Part shown: positions 24,544 to 35,740 of the stretch, piece after piece | How positions within the stretch are numbered: the first letter of the stretch is position 1 | How the letters are laid out: every line of letters starts with the position of its first letter | From: Stratiolaelaps scimitus | Lineage: Eukaryota; Arthropoda; Arachnida; Mesostigmata; Laelapidae | Length of the DNA stretch: 64,000 bases | Direction of reading: 5' to 3' | NCBI GenBank assembly: GCA_019614645.1 | Contig: JABWDB010000001.1 | Coordinates: 4,402,001 to 4,466,000, forward strand | Program-made: the position numbers and the translations under genes | Notes under the pieces: generated by a model | Databases searched by the model: none | Seen by the model: only the letters and a program-made list of their open reading frames with translations | Told to the model about the DNA's origin: nothing

Positions 24544-24581
24544 CCATTAACTCATTCAGTAATCAATGAATGAGTTAATGG
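24544..24581. repeat. Perfect hairpin, 15-bp arms
   Basis: CCATTAACTCATTCA (24544-24558), an 8-base spacer, then TGAATGAGTTAATGG (24567-24581), with no mismatch. Confidence 0.75.
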
Positions 24582-26894
24582 CGGTATCAGCACGAGCAAC
24601 ACAATAGAAGAACAGGTGTATAGGCAAGGGTCATCTGCCAGGATGCTAACGATCTTCAGGGCAGGTCGTGTAACTACGGTATTGCTGAGGCCGACAGACG
24701 GGTGGACATGTCCAACATAGACAATGTATTGAAGGATCACCACTGTGTGTCGTACTTGGATCGAGTGTCCCAGATAAGCATCAGCGTGAAGTAGAAAATT
24801 AACAAGGAGAAATAGAAACAGTCATAGGGGGGGGGGGGGGGCGAGCGGCGGAGGGATCACACGAACTTTGTCAATTAGGAAAATTGTTGTGCAAGTTCTC
24901 GACATTTTTCGAGCAGACAACGGAGATTTCAACAAGTGATTTTTCCTGTCAGCAGGATGTTGGAGCGTTTTCAAAACGGGGGAACTTTCTCCGAATCAAG
25001 GGCGATCTTTATTGTTTCATTGTTGCAGTTCACAGCGAGCCAACGCAGCCAGCGGAACTAAAAGGCAAGTTAAAATTAATCAAGGGTTGAGTAATCATTA
25101 TTTTCATTATCGTTAAACGGATTGTTCTTTTCAAGGCCACGCCTCGTAACGCTGACGGGGATAGTAGTCAACATATGATTGTTGCTCAACACGCATGGTG
25201 TTGTTCGCAAAGAAGTCAAAACTAGTTTTGAAACAGACGTGCAAGCTATGCCATGGAAGGGCCGACTTATCGTGGGTATGCAGTCCATGAGTCGTTGCTG
25301 AATGAATGACAAGAAAATATTACATCATAAGGTTGTCTTATTCTTCGATCGCGTTCAATAAGATGCGGGCGATACCCAACATGCGCGTGTTAGCGGTGCT
25401 CGAAATTTATGTTCTTGATGAATCACCTGTGCACCTAAGCGTTGCATAACGATCCTTATAACAAAATTAAGTTTCGAAACATATCGAAGTGTCAGTTATA
25501 GGGTGGCTGGTCGAGCCTATTGGGGTCGCTCAAGGGTTCGCTAATTCGAACCCGCCATGCTGGCCTATGCCCAACTTTCGTATCGACGAAAAAGGTTATT
25601 ATATATTAGATAGCCATGATAGAACTAATAGAGTTATGGGAAAAACAAAACATTGTTGCCTTCTTCCGCAACTTGCACTGTTGCACACTGGTTTGATGCG
25701 GTATAACTTGAGATCTTATCCATGTGATACTTATATCCATGGGTATTTGCATGTTATTGCAGTATGCCACAGTGATTCACGATTCTTGTCCAATTTATTA
25801 TTCTGTATAAGGACGAAAAGTCCTATTGTTGCCAGATCGTATCAGATCTCCTATCATTAAGTGCCAGGCGAGATTGTCCGCGACAGCACGACAAGAAGAA
25901 CTCACTGCTTATAGGCAGGCAGCCTTCTAGGATAACCCAATTTATCATACAATTCGATTGCGTGGGGCACCGTCTGCGACACTGGGTGTGCTCTCACGAC
26001 TCATAATGGTTCCATATGATTGCTCTCTTTAAGCAAACAACTAACGCAAACGTGCATATGGCAGATCATTTTAGCAAGGAGGTACTAGTGATCACAAGTC
26101 TGAGAATGCCGCGCAGTTCCTACAGTTTAGATGTGGCAACTCAACCCTGCACTGGATCGGCCCACTTTCATGGAGATTGGAATGTCTCTGGTGGTGGTGA
26201 CCGTGCGTTTGAAGAAAATTTCCTCCTCTAAAAAAAAAGATGTGGGAACTCGTGTGCACTGATAAACCTCGCGATACGACACAGTCCTACACACATTGAG
26301 CTATTATTAGATATCAGCGACCGTGAACATGTTGCTCAATGTCATAGAATTTTCCGCCATGCCAAAAAGAGGATTTAGTCGAAGCCGATGGGGCAGATGA
26401 TGAAACCAAGAGAAGAACCATATTTAGAGAAGCTTCATTTATACTGCCTACATCTGGTGGTTCGATCCCAGGAAAGGTGGGACTGAAATGTGCAGCCGTA
26501 CAAGGCATCACTGTAAAAAAAACGGTATTCCCGTGCCTGTTGGCGGGTCGGAGGCGTGTTTATGTACCCTATCAGCACATACAAGAAGTCTCTGTTAGCA
26601 AAATTAGCACCTCTGTTAGCAAAAATAATCGAACACATGGAAAAGGCGCGCCTTCACAGCTGCTGCCAAAATGCCAGAGGGTCACTACTGTTCTTCAGGG
26701 ACAATTCGTTATGCGTCAGTTTCCACTGTTCGAGAGGCAACAATCAAATTAAGTATTTAACTCGCCCTTTTTGTGTGTTAACCCTGTCTGTTAACTAAGC
26801 ATACGCGCGAGTGCATGTGACTGCAATACTGAACTCGTTCTGAGTCTGAAATTGCTTTCGCTGCTTCTTTGAGAGGGGCAAATTTGCAGAACAG

Positions 26895-26933
<39 letters not shown>

Positions 26934-28131
26934 ATATAATATATATAAATATGTTACTAGGTGGGTTACAAAGTTTCCTGTATCAGCATTGTTCGGCTCA
27001 CCAGCGGTGGCACGTTGTTGTTTTGGTGGGAATGGGCGAACCTTTGAACGTTGTGAAGTGACAACAAGGCCGATCATGGTCTACTTTGGGTCTATGGAAA
27101 CAATGTTTTATTCGAACAAACAGAAAAGCATTTAAGCATAGCTAGACTAGCAGGCGCATTGAGTTTTATGGAGAATATGTGGAATAAATGCATCACCACT
27201 TTTTCCCTAAGGGATTGGTTTCCTTTCTACACAGGAAACTTATCGACCCACTACCGAAGCACCCCAATACCGAAGCAACTAAACATTAGGTAGCTTGCTG
27301 TTACGGTATATTTTGTCTCCTTGTCTACGGGCTCATAGATCATGATTATAGTGGTACATGGTGTTAGTTAAGCTACACGACTATGCGAAATTCAGCAGGG
27401 TTCGACGGTATCGAAGGTATGTGTGTTTTATCGTCATTTGTCTCTTTCCCCGTCTATCTTTAATTTTGCTGTAAAAATTGTTGTGTTGCTACAGAGCACG
27501 GTCAAGACCAAATAATAACGGCGACAAATGTGGCACAATTCTTAGAAAGCTTAAACATCGCCTCCTGTTGCTCAGCTCAAAATTGTATAGACCGGATGAC
27601 TCATGGTCCACTTCATTGGCGGTAATTTTTCCTGCAAAGGTCATGTAATTTTTCTCGTGAAGGTCCTGCTACAGGTCAGCATGAAAGTGTCGCTGCAGGT
27701 CCCCTCCCCAGGAATCAGCCAACCGCGAGGAGCAAGAAGGGGAACTGGAAAATGGTTTAAGGTACTTGATTAAAAGGACAGAAATAGTGGACGTTTTTTA
27801 TGTATAAAAAGTCGTTCGAAGGGTTCCTGACAGTGGCCCAAGTCAGCGATCGGTTCGGGGTTTTTGTCGGTGCGAGTCCGACACTACCTGGGCGAACACC
27901 TAAGATGTGAGGCCAGGTGTCCATAACGGAATTTTCCCCCAACCTCATAAAAAACTCTGCTTTCGACAAATGAGTTTGCAGTTCGAATTTGTTAAGCGAG
28001 ATCTCTTCACTTTTTCCAACGATAACTTAATACTTTCCTAGAGTTCAAATAAATATAATACTATTGTAAGGATATCCGAGCGCTTAAGTCGGCCTCACTC
28101 GCTTCTTCACGCAACATCGTTATCCAGTAGG

Positions 28132-28175
<44 letters not shown>

Positions 28176-29401
28176 CATATACGGCCAAGGGTGACATCAG
28201 TGTGTGCGGGTCAAAGTCCAGACACAATAAGCTCCACATCGACTGTTTGCCAAATTTCTGGATGTACTAAGCTAGCCTATAGTATAAGTAACGCTACTAT
28301 GATTACACGGTTGTGTTATTTGCGGGTTGTCGCTCTCTGTCTTCGGTGGTTGTTTGCTCGCGGCAGACTCGGGGGGAACTATGTGAGCCGGGCAATGTCA
28401 CTGCTGCTCAAATCAACTACGAAGAAATGTAGGAAGAGTAGCCGCGATGGAACCATGCCAAGGTCACGGCAGCAACTCGTCAACATTTGGAATCCAATCC
28501 CAACGCCAAGAATGCTATATACACTCGGTAGAGTCACGACGGTACACGCAGCACGATGGTGGAGATAAAGTGCGTGATGTCAGCAGCCAAATACACTACC
28601 CAACGAGCATGGACAAAGGCCGTTGACGTACTTTACCGACGAGTCTCTACCCGAGAAGTAGGAGACACTGTCGAAACAAAATCAGTACAACAAACGTGCA
28701 TAGTTCTGCAACAACCCAGGCGGGAGAGACACGACCCGAGGAACTCTTTTATTTAACAGTTGCCGTGCCCGCACGTACGCGTGAATGAACGCCTGTCTCA
28801 GGCTGTATACCGACAGCATACTGTCATATTGTCAGTGTCAACTGTTGAAAAGTGCTTTCAAATGTATCGATATTGGTCCAATTAAAGACTACCGTTTTCT
28901 CGTTGTGAACAGGACATCGGAAATTAGGAGAGACGATTCCGCATGTAAAGGCAGTTCGATGGGCACAATGCAAGTCTAATAATAACTTCATTTACAGATT
29001 AGGCTAAATTAGTGGGTATTTAAGTCCATCTGGTTTGAACGACACGTCGAACTCCGCTACGGGGTCCTAATGGTCCTAGTTCCGAGCGCAGAACTATATA
29101 TACAAAAGCTTACGCTGCCATTAGTGCTATATATCACTAGGAATTGCTCTGTGTGCCAACAATATTTGCTCGTCGTTGACAATTCAGATCTTCTAGTTTC
29201 ACGTTGCCCCAGCATAGAACAAACATCCTTCGAGGATAAACCTTATACTTCTATAGAACCACATAACAAACAAAATGCAAATGTTCTCAAAATGTTTTAC
29301 AAATGCAACGCTTTGATCTCTGATTAACTCGTCCCAGATCTGGCACATGCATTGATCACATAGCTATTAAGAACTGCGAAGATTTCCTTGATATCTCTCC
29401 T

Positions 29402-31660
29402 GTGGTCTGGCGCACGCCGTTGTTCTCTGATCACTACCCGGTTATCATTACGGTCGCGGGCAGAATCTCCGCTAGTCCTAGGAGTGCACTGTCCGAAACA
29501 CCAGATGAGAGGATAACACACGACAAGGAGAGCGTCCTGCTCTTCAAAGAGCGGTTATGCAAGCTCAGTTGGCTTAGTGTATATGATGCAAACGACGCTG
29601 ACACTGCTCTCGATTGTTTTGGTCACGTGCTTAACAGGGTATATAATAGTAGTTTTACCCCGACCACCTGTTCTGAGTCGAGTCCCCATAGTAGATTTAA
29701 ATTTTCCCCAGGCCTCCGTCGATTAAGGCTTTCAGTCAATAAAGCTTATCGCCGGCATCTCCGTGACAAGTCACTAGAGTCGAAATCAGCCTATTATCGT
29801 TGTCTTCTTAGATATAGGCGTGCTCTTCGGCGGGACCGTTTCTCATTTTATAAGAGACGCTTCACTAGCTTTAAAGGGAATTCCACGCAGCTGTGGAAGT
29901 TCATCAACTCGTCCTGTGATAGAACTAATAAGATTGCTGGGCTTCCGCGAGCGCTGGAGATCCCCACAGGTATTCTGGAGACACCTCAGGCCGTCGCAGA
30001 TGAGCTCAATAGACATTTTGCGTCGGTAGGAACGAAGACGGTATCTGGCATTCAATTGGAGGATGATATCAGCCAGGAACTTGAAACTATCTGGCCGTTT
30101 CCTAAGAGAACTTTTACTTTTCCGGTAGTCAAGGAATTTGAGGTACAGAGGATTATGGAAGTTACGAAGGCCTCGTGGGGTGTTGGCGTAACTGGTATTC
30201 CAAGTCGGTTGATAAAAGTATCTTCTATTGTCTTGGCGCGCCCACTAACTCATCTCATCAACCTATCTCTTCGTACTGGGTCTTTTCCCCGTAAGCTGAA
30301 AGATGCATGGGTTATTCCGTTGTTTAAAAATAAAGGTGATCGGAAACTAGTCGGCAACTATCGACCCATATCGTTAGTTGATTACTTATCTAAGGTCATT
30401 GAGAAGATTGTTACTGTGAGTTTAGATCGACATCTCTCTGCCCTGAACTTCTTCTCACCATGCCAATTTGGTTTTCGCAAGTCCCGCTCAACCGACTTGG
30501 CCCTTGCGCATTTATGCCACGAAGTGTCTACAGCGCTGGAATCCAAGTACCTGTGCCTCGGGGTTTTCTTGGATATAGCGGCGGCGTTCACCTGTTTACG
30601 TCACTCCCTCTTCTTGCAAATGCTCGAACATCTTGGATGCAACGACATGGTGTTATGCTGGTTCAGGTCGTATCTGATGGACAGGCGGCAGGCCGTGAAA
30701 GTTGGGTCGGTGACATCGTCTTGGGAAGTCCTTAACATTGGGACTCCACAGGGGTCCATCATGGGGCCCTTTATGTTTATCATTCTGATTAATTTTATCT
30801 TATTAAAGATAGCGAAGGTTGTTCCCTGTAAGACAATTACGTACGCAGACGACACGACACTCCTGTTTCGCATCAGACCATCGGCGGACCAAACAGAGTT
30901 ACTGCTTGCGATAGAGAAAGTGGAGTATGTAGTAAAGATTTTTGGGAGATTTGGTCTAGTCGTCAATGCGGAGAAAACCTGCCTTACTCTGTTTTGTACA
31001 CCTCAGAGAAGGAGACCGGTAGACTCAGTTTTATTTTGTGGTGAGCAGGTGTCGTTATCGGATACGGCTAAATGCCTCGGTCTTTTGTTGCATAAGCATC
31101 TCAAATGGTCTGCCCATTTGAGAGCTATCACTCCTAAATGCTACGCTGTAATTGCTCGCATTCGACGTCTTCGAGAGCTTGGATTTCCGAAGAATTGCCT
31201 CTTGCTTGTCTACAATTCCTTGCTAATACCGACGTTGGGATATGTCATGTCCATCTGGGGCAATGGATATAAAGAGGTAGTAGATAGAGGGAGAGTAATT
31301 CAAAATGATGCACTTCGAGCAGTGTTTGGAAGGTCCCGCAGAGAGTCTGTTACCGATCTCTATGGCACGTACAAACTCCTCACAGTGGATAAGTTAAGTC
31401 AGGTTTCCACCGCGATTCTGGCTTTCAAAATGATCAAGGGTATAATACCGTCCGATGTCGCGTTCCCCATTGTGGCCGTCGACAGAAAAACTTCTCGCCG
31501 GGCAACAGAGTTTGTACTACCTACAGCCGTCAGGGTAACTACTTGCCAGTCTCTGGCTTATCAGATGCCGTTGGTTTGGAGCTCGCTCCCGAAGGAGGTT
31601 AGGGAGCTCACATCTACCAGGAAGTTTGCCAAGGAGATAAAGAAAATATTGCAGTTATAA
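29402..31660 (+). CDS. LINE ORF2 fragment: endonuclease C-terminus plus reverse transcriptase
   Basis: About 752 codons are uninterrupted. The first codon is GTG inside the domain, so this is a partial ORF, not a true start; the frame continues upstream to SGTCIDHI. SDHYPVII (residues 9-16) is the endonuclease C-terminal signature. RT motifs follow: GNYRPISLVDYLSKVIEKI near residue 320, FGFRKSRSTDLAL near 355, motif A VFLDIAAAFT near 387, GTPQGSIMGP near 446, and catalytic YADD near 479. The C-terminal region, with ALRAVFGRSR and an LYGTYKLLTVDKL block, is of the CR1/Jockey type. The protein would copy its RNA into DNA at a nicked target. Motif A has the catalytic Asp, but the usual AFD is AFT. 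Such a long open frame suggests recent insertion, but the missing 5' part makes it non-autonomous. Confidence 0.9.
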   Translation: MVWRTPLFSDHYPVIITVAGRISASPRSALSETPDERITHDKESVLLFKERLCKLSWLSVYDANDADTALDCFGHVLNRVYNSSFTPTTCSESSPHSRFKFSPGLRRLRLSVNKAYRRHLRDKSLESKSAYYRCLLRYRRALRRDRFSFYKRRFTSFKGNSTQLWKFINSSCDRTNKIAGLPRALEIPTGILETPQAVADELNRHFASVGTKTVSGIQLEDDISQELETIWPFPKRTFTFPVVKEFEVQRIMEVTKASWGVGVTGIPSRLIKVSSIVLARPLTHLINLSLRTGSFPRKLKDAWVIPLFKNKGDRKLVGNYRPISLVDYLSKVIEKIVTVSLDRHLSALNFFSPCQFGFRKSRSTDLALAHLCHEVSTALESKYLCLGVFLDIAAAFTCLRHSLFLQMLEHLGCNDMVLCWFRSYLMDRRQAVKVGSVTSSWEVLNIGTPQGSIMGPFMFIILINFILLKIAKVVPCKTITYADDTTLLFRIRPSADQTELLLAIEKVEYVVKIFGRFGLVVNAEKTCLTLFCTPQRRRPVDSVLFCGEQVSLSDTAKCLGLLLHKHLKWSAHLRAITPKCYAVIARIRRLRELGFPKNCLLLVYNSLLIPTLGYVMSIWGNGYKEVVDRGRVIQNDALRAVFGRSRRESVTDLYGTYKLLTVDKLSQVSTAILAFKMIKGIIPSDVAFPIVAVDRKTSRRATEFVLPTAVRVTTCQSLAYQMPLVWSSLPKEVRELTSTRKFAKEIKKILQL

Positions 31661-31892
31661 TGTTATATAATTGTGTGAATTAGATACCCTGAATATTGTG
31701 AATTGTAAATAATTTGAGTGAATGTAAATATCTGTTGACAGAATAATCTATTATAATTGTGAAATCGTAATTGCATGAACAATTTGGTGATAATACACTC
31801 TTACTTTTACCCTATTTTTTAATCGAGAACTTAAGCATTGTAAAATTGCAGTTCCGGAAATAAACCGCAAATGTTATGTTATGTTATGTTAT
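31661..31892 (+). other. LINE 3' UTR and ATGTT-repeat tail
   Basis: This AT-rich non-coding stretch follows the RT stop codon. It ends in the block CGAGAACTTAAGCATTGTAA, then AATTGCAGTT, CCGGAAATAAACC and a run of ATGTT units. The final block is the part shared with the SINE-1 copies, so it is the probable recognition site for the LINE reverse transcriptase. Confidence 0.8.
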
Positions 31893-32110
31893 TGGCGGCT
31901 GGCCCTCAGCCCTTCGCATATCACACGTTTCCCAATATTGGTCAGCGAGTACGATCAAGGTGGTATCGTCCTATTTCTCGACAGATTAGAATGCAGCTCT
32001 CTAGATACAGTACAGTTGACCACTGTACTGCCAGACCATTACAAATGGCGTAATAGGATGCTCTTGTGACAAATATTATACAGGCAGTGATTTTGTTGAT
32101 GGTGATTGAG

Positions 32111-32250
32111 AGGTAAGCTTTATTGGTTTATTAAAACAGCTGCAATTTCACAATGCTTAAGCTCTCTTATATGGCACGCAGTGGGGCTCGAACCTGCGGC
32201 CTCTGGATTCTGACAGCCAGACACTTAGCCGTCCAAGCCACCGCGCTGAG
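32111..32250 (-). mobile_element. SINE-1 copy, near full length (tRNA-derived)
   Basis: On the minus strand it begins CAGCGCGGTGGCTTGGACGG, an A-box-like sequence. B box GGTTCGAGCCC follows, as expected of a tRNA-derived pol III promoter. The body passes through TATAAGAGAGCTTAAGCATT and GTGAAATTGCAGC and ends AATAAACCAATAAAGC. The last block matches the 3' end of the LINE located 220 bases away in the opposite orientation. This is the most complete of four copies seen here. Confidence 0.8.
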
Positions 32251-35200
32251 AGATATCTCAGACCTTTGTTTTTGCCATTATTCAGCCCTTGTCGGCTTAT
32301 AGTTTTCAGTATACTATACGGCAAGCCCGAACTACTGTTCCTACCAAAACAATAGTACCTTCATCACGGAGCGGAACTATGCGCGTGCTCTACGCTGAGA
32401 ATGTTTAACTGGTCCTGGAAATATTCTTCAATGCGACCAGCCTTATAGGCGCACTTTTCTACAATCTGACCTGCTGTCGTTGCGACTATTGGTCCTATCT
32501 ATCCAAGAGAACGCCCGCTCTGACCAAACACATGTTGCGAATCTCATGCACCGCCCATCGAGTCGGCAAACTCGACAAGTTCCTCTATTCCCTCCCGCCC
32601 TAATTTTATGGCTCCTTGTCACATCTCCTACGCCTTACAAGCTCGTACTATACCAGACACATAGCCAAAGCTGCCAGCTCCACGGCCACAGTCATTAGGG
32701 TAATTTATCGACGGTTTCCTTTATCACCGGCGCGTCGCGTCATCCTGATGGCTGACGCTGTTGCCTGCCACGTTGAAGCCATAGACGGCTGGGCATTGGC
32801 GTAGTCGCCGGCTTAGACGCACGACGCAAGTACGGCGCTGGGTTTGGGAAGCTAGGGTGATGGTCTTCCGAACAAGAGGGCTCATTACATTGGAGCATCA
32901 TTGAATCGTCTACTCATTCGTTTGTTGTCCCGTTCACTTGAGCCAGATCTCACGCACCTCACGGATCTCATGAGAGCATCTCTTCCGCAACCCTCCTTCC
33001 TGCAAATTCAGCGAGATCAGCAGGATTCCTTTCACACTCTTCTACTGGCCTCATTCGCATTTTGTTATTGTATTGTAGAAAAATACGCTTGCAATTGCTG
33101 AGGCGTATGGGTGTGTATCGTAAGACCCGACGTATTGTGTGAACACGCCATGGGAGTGCAAATTCTTCGATATTTCGTCGATGGCACCGGACACAGTCGT
33201 CCTGCCATTCTCGATTGTCATACTTCGAATTTGATAGGAACTGTTTTCAAGAAACAAATACCGCTTTTTAATGTAGCAACATCCATGACATGAATGATAA
33301 GAGGAGCTAAGCTTGACGTAGTCGGGACTTTTTTTTTTTTTTTTTTTTTTTAGAGGAGGACGTAGTCGGGACTGTCCCGATGCAATGGTACCGATTTAGT
33401 TTGAAGGTTTCGCCCCTTTTGTTTTGATCAATTATTTTTTTAATTTCTGGATAAACACATAATCTTAAGCAGCCCAGCATATTAAACCTATGCTGATGCG
33501 GTTAATGGAAAATGTCTGTTTAAATTCACTAGCTATAGCGTCGCTCGATTAAAAAACACGTACAGAAGGCTCAGGGGTCTCTTCGTTTAATATTTACTGA
33601 ATCCCCAGCCCAAATGAATCTGACCTTTGCAGCACAGGTGATCTTTCTCTCGAGGGGATTATTGCTCAAGCATCATCAAATAGATCAGTCGACTTCCGGA
33701 CCTTCTTTCTCATAACAGCATGTAGCAGGCTTAAGTTGCATTTTCTAATGAGTCTGACTAGAAACCTGGGTTTATACCTCAGAGGTCAAAGGTAAACTTC
33801 TAGGCAACGCTCGACTGTGTAGCTTTGTAAATCGTTATTATTATTATCTTCATCATTACGCGATATCTGTAGCATTTCTTGTATTGGGGTAGTTTCATCA
33901 ATGTTTCTGGCAACTGACTGAGGATGGGGCCAGCGAAGATTGGGGCGATGGGGGCCCTTCTGACAAGTCTCGAGAGAGGGCTCTTGAGATGTGTCCATGA
34001 AATGCTGCGGGTGACACTTTCTACTACCAGTCCTTGCACACGACTTGTGTGTCCAGTTCTTATGTCGCAAGATTAGAAGGGTGCATCGAGGAACAGCGAA
34101 GCGAAGACATCGGATAGACGTCTGCCGGGAAAATTGCTTTCGGAAGAACGACTTTTTCGTTAACTTCTAACGTAAAAGGCATTCAGTCGAGGTTATGTAC
34201 AATCCTTATGAAAGTATACACCATTTTACAACTTAAGATATGCTCGGGAGGGCATAGGTGTAAGGGCAACGAAAGATACGGGAAACCTACGAGGTGTTCG
34301 GAAAGTCACGTATTCCTTCGGCATCCGAAATACGTTACGCAGCTCGCCATAGATACACCATAGAAACTGTTCAAAGCGGCACAGAATCGGTGCGCAATAG
34401 GATTACGCAACTTTTTACACGTGCTTTAAAAAACGTAACTCAATATGGGTGGTTACTGCTTTTAATACTTCCGATGGTGGGTTGTGTAACTATTTGTTCT
34501 AATGTTCTAAGCTTGCGTGACTTCTCGAACATTGAATTCACTATTGAATGGCACGTTCGATCTCGGACCTCACACATCTTGTACTGCATAAATCTAAGCC
34601 AATACAGGCTAGCGAAACGAGCTTGCCTGTCCCTATAATGCATGGAAGTAAGATCGAACAAGCGATTTGACCTTGGGAAGCTCATACACTCAGGGTAAAT
34701 ACTATCTAGTAGTTCAGTATACAACTTTCTAAACACGAGATGGGCCGTTGGTTTTCGAAGCACAGGGAAAACCAAATATACAGCGTTCTATATACTATAC
34801 CGGCAAATGTTGTGGCAAATAGCAGTTCTTGCCTAGTTGATTGTCAAATGCGCGTTTTGGTTCCACTGCACACGGGCATTCTATTGACACGGGTCGACTG
34901 TTATTAGGGAAGGATCCCGCTCATTGCCAAAATACCCACGTAACCTGTAACTGTGAAGAAACAATTTTTACCTACGAAGACAGATCCATCTACCCCGTTG
35001 ACAATTAACGATCGTCCCTTTAATTTCATAAGACTTGCAGTAATCTCGATAACACCTTACCGCTACTCTGATCTAGTGAAGTTCTTTGAAATTGCATCAC
35101 TTGACGTCTCAAGCGAGCCCATTTCTTATCTCTGGGCGGTAAGATTTGAGTTGTCTTTTGACAGATAGCCAATAGTCACGCGTTTTGTTCTCAAGAACAG

Positions 35201-35668
35201 CAGAAAGGAAACTCAGACTCTGGGGTCTCCGTTTTGTGTTGAGAGGCTTTTGTCTCTCGGGCGTTCTATAGCAACCTTGACGATCGTCAACAACTCAACA
35301 GAGACAAACATAGAGGGACAGTATTGTTTCTTCTTTGGTTTCACCCTCCCGGATGAGTTGGCGTGTCGCCACAATGTCCCAGAGCTGGCACCGAAAGGTC
35401 ACGACCAACTTCCCAGTGCACACAAGCACATCTAATCCAATTGGCCTCTGCGAAGCTCTCAGCACGTTCTGTACGTTCTGATATGATCGATAGTTGCAAG
35501 GAGTTCGATTGTGGCAATTCAAGATCGAGGACTGAGGCGCCTTTTCAAGTCATTTATGAGTTAAGAAGGCTAATATATGGTAGACTCATGTCAGCTACTG
35601 TGGACTACAAATTGTTAAGATTTATCTCTATTTAAGGATTGCTTCCAATCGTTTCACACTGATGGGGG
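32251..35668. other. Anonymous DNA
   Basis: No gene was recognised. It includes the poly(T) micro-insertion at 33315. Confidence 0.5.
33315..33373 (-). mobile_element. Poly(A)-only micro-insertion flanked by 15-bp target duplications
   Basis: GACGTAGTCGGGACT occurs at 33315-33329 and again, identically, at 33359-33373. Between them are only a run of about 22 T and AGAGGAG. This is the structure expected when LINE-type target-primed reverse transcription copies little more than a poly(A) tail (here on the minus strand). The length and identity of the duplication make chance or simple slippage unlikely. Confidence 0.6.
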
Positions 35669-35740
35669 TAAGGTAAAGGTAAAGGTTTATTGGTTTATTG
35701 AAGGAGCTGCAATTTTACAATGCTTAAGCTCTCTTATATA
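35669..35740 (-). mobile_element. SINE-1 tail fragment with CCTTTA repeats
   Basis: The minus strand reads TATAAGAGAGCTTAAGCATT, GTAAAATTGCAGCTCCTTCA, ATAAACCAATAAACC and then repeated CCTTTA units. Only the LINE-like 3' part remains and the tRNA head is absent. The tail repeat unit differs from the ATGTT tail of the LINE. Confidence 0.78.

Larger units (their letters stand above)
23319..29328. other. Anonymous DNA with hairpins and TA repeats
   Basis: It contains the hairpins at 24402 and 24544, a poly(G) run at 24828-24841 and TA repeats at 26893-26945 and 28134-28171. Open frames at 25489-25860 and 28191-28568 (about 124 codons each) have no recognisable domain. The last few hundred bases may be decayed 5' LINE sequence. 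Confidence 0.5.
29329..31892 (+). mobile_element. 5'-truncated CR1/Jockey-group LINE (non-LTR retrotransposon)
   Basis: The element retains the end of the apurinic-type endonuclease, a full reverse transcriptase region, a short 3' UTR and a tail of ATGTT repeats (31871-31892). A microsatellite tail rather than poly(A) is typical of CR1/L2-type LINEs. Just upstream of 29329 an in-frame TGA interrupts the endonuclease, and nothing further 5' is clearly recognisable. The copy therefore looks truncated or decayed at its 5' end. The 3' UTR contains the block GAACTTAAGCATTGTAAAAT followed by GCAGTTCCGGAAATAAACC. Variants of this block end four SINE copies in this window. No flanking target duplication was identified. 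Confidence 0.9.

Noticed and set aside
28191..28568. 125-codon plus-strand frame upstream of the LINE as its first ORF
   Set aside because: No zinc-finger, esterase or coiled-coil feature was seen, and intervening stops break any link to the endonuclease region.
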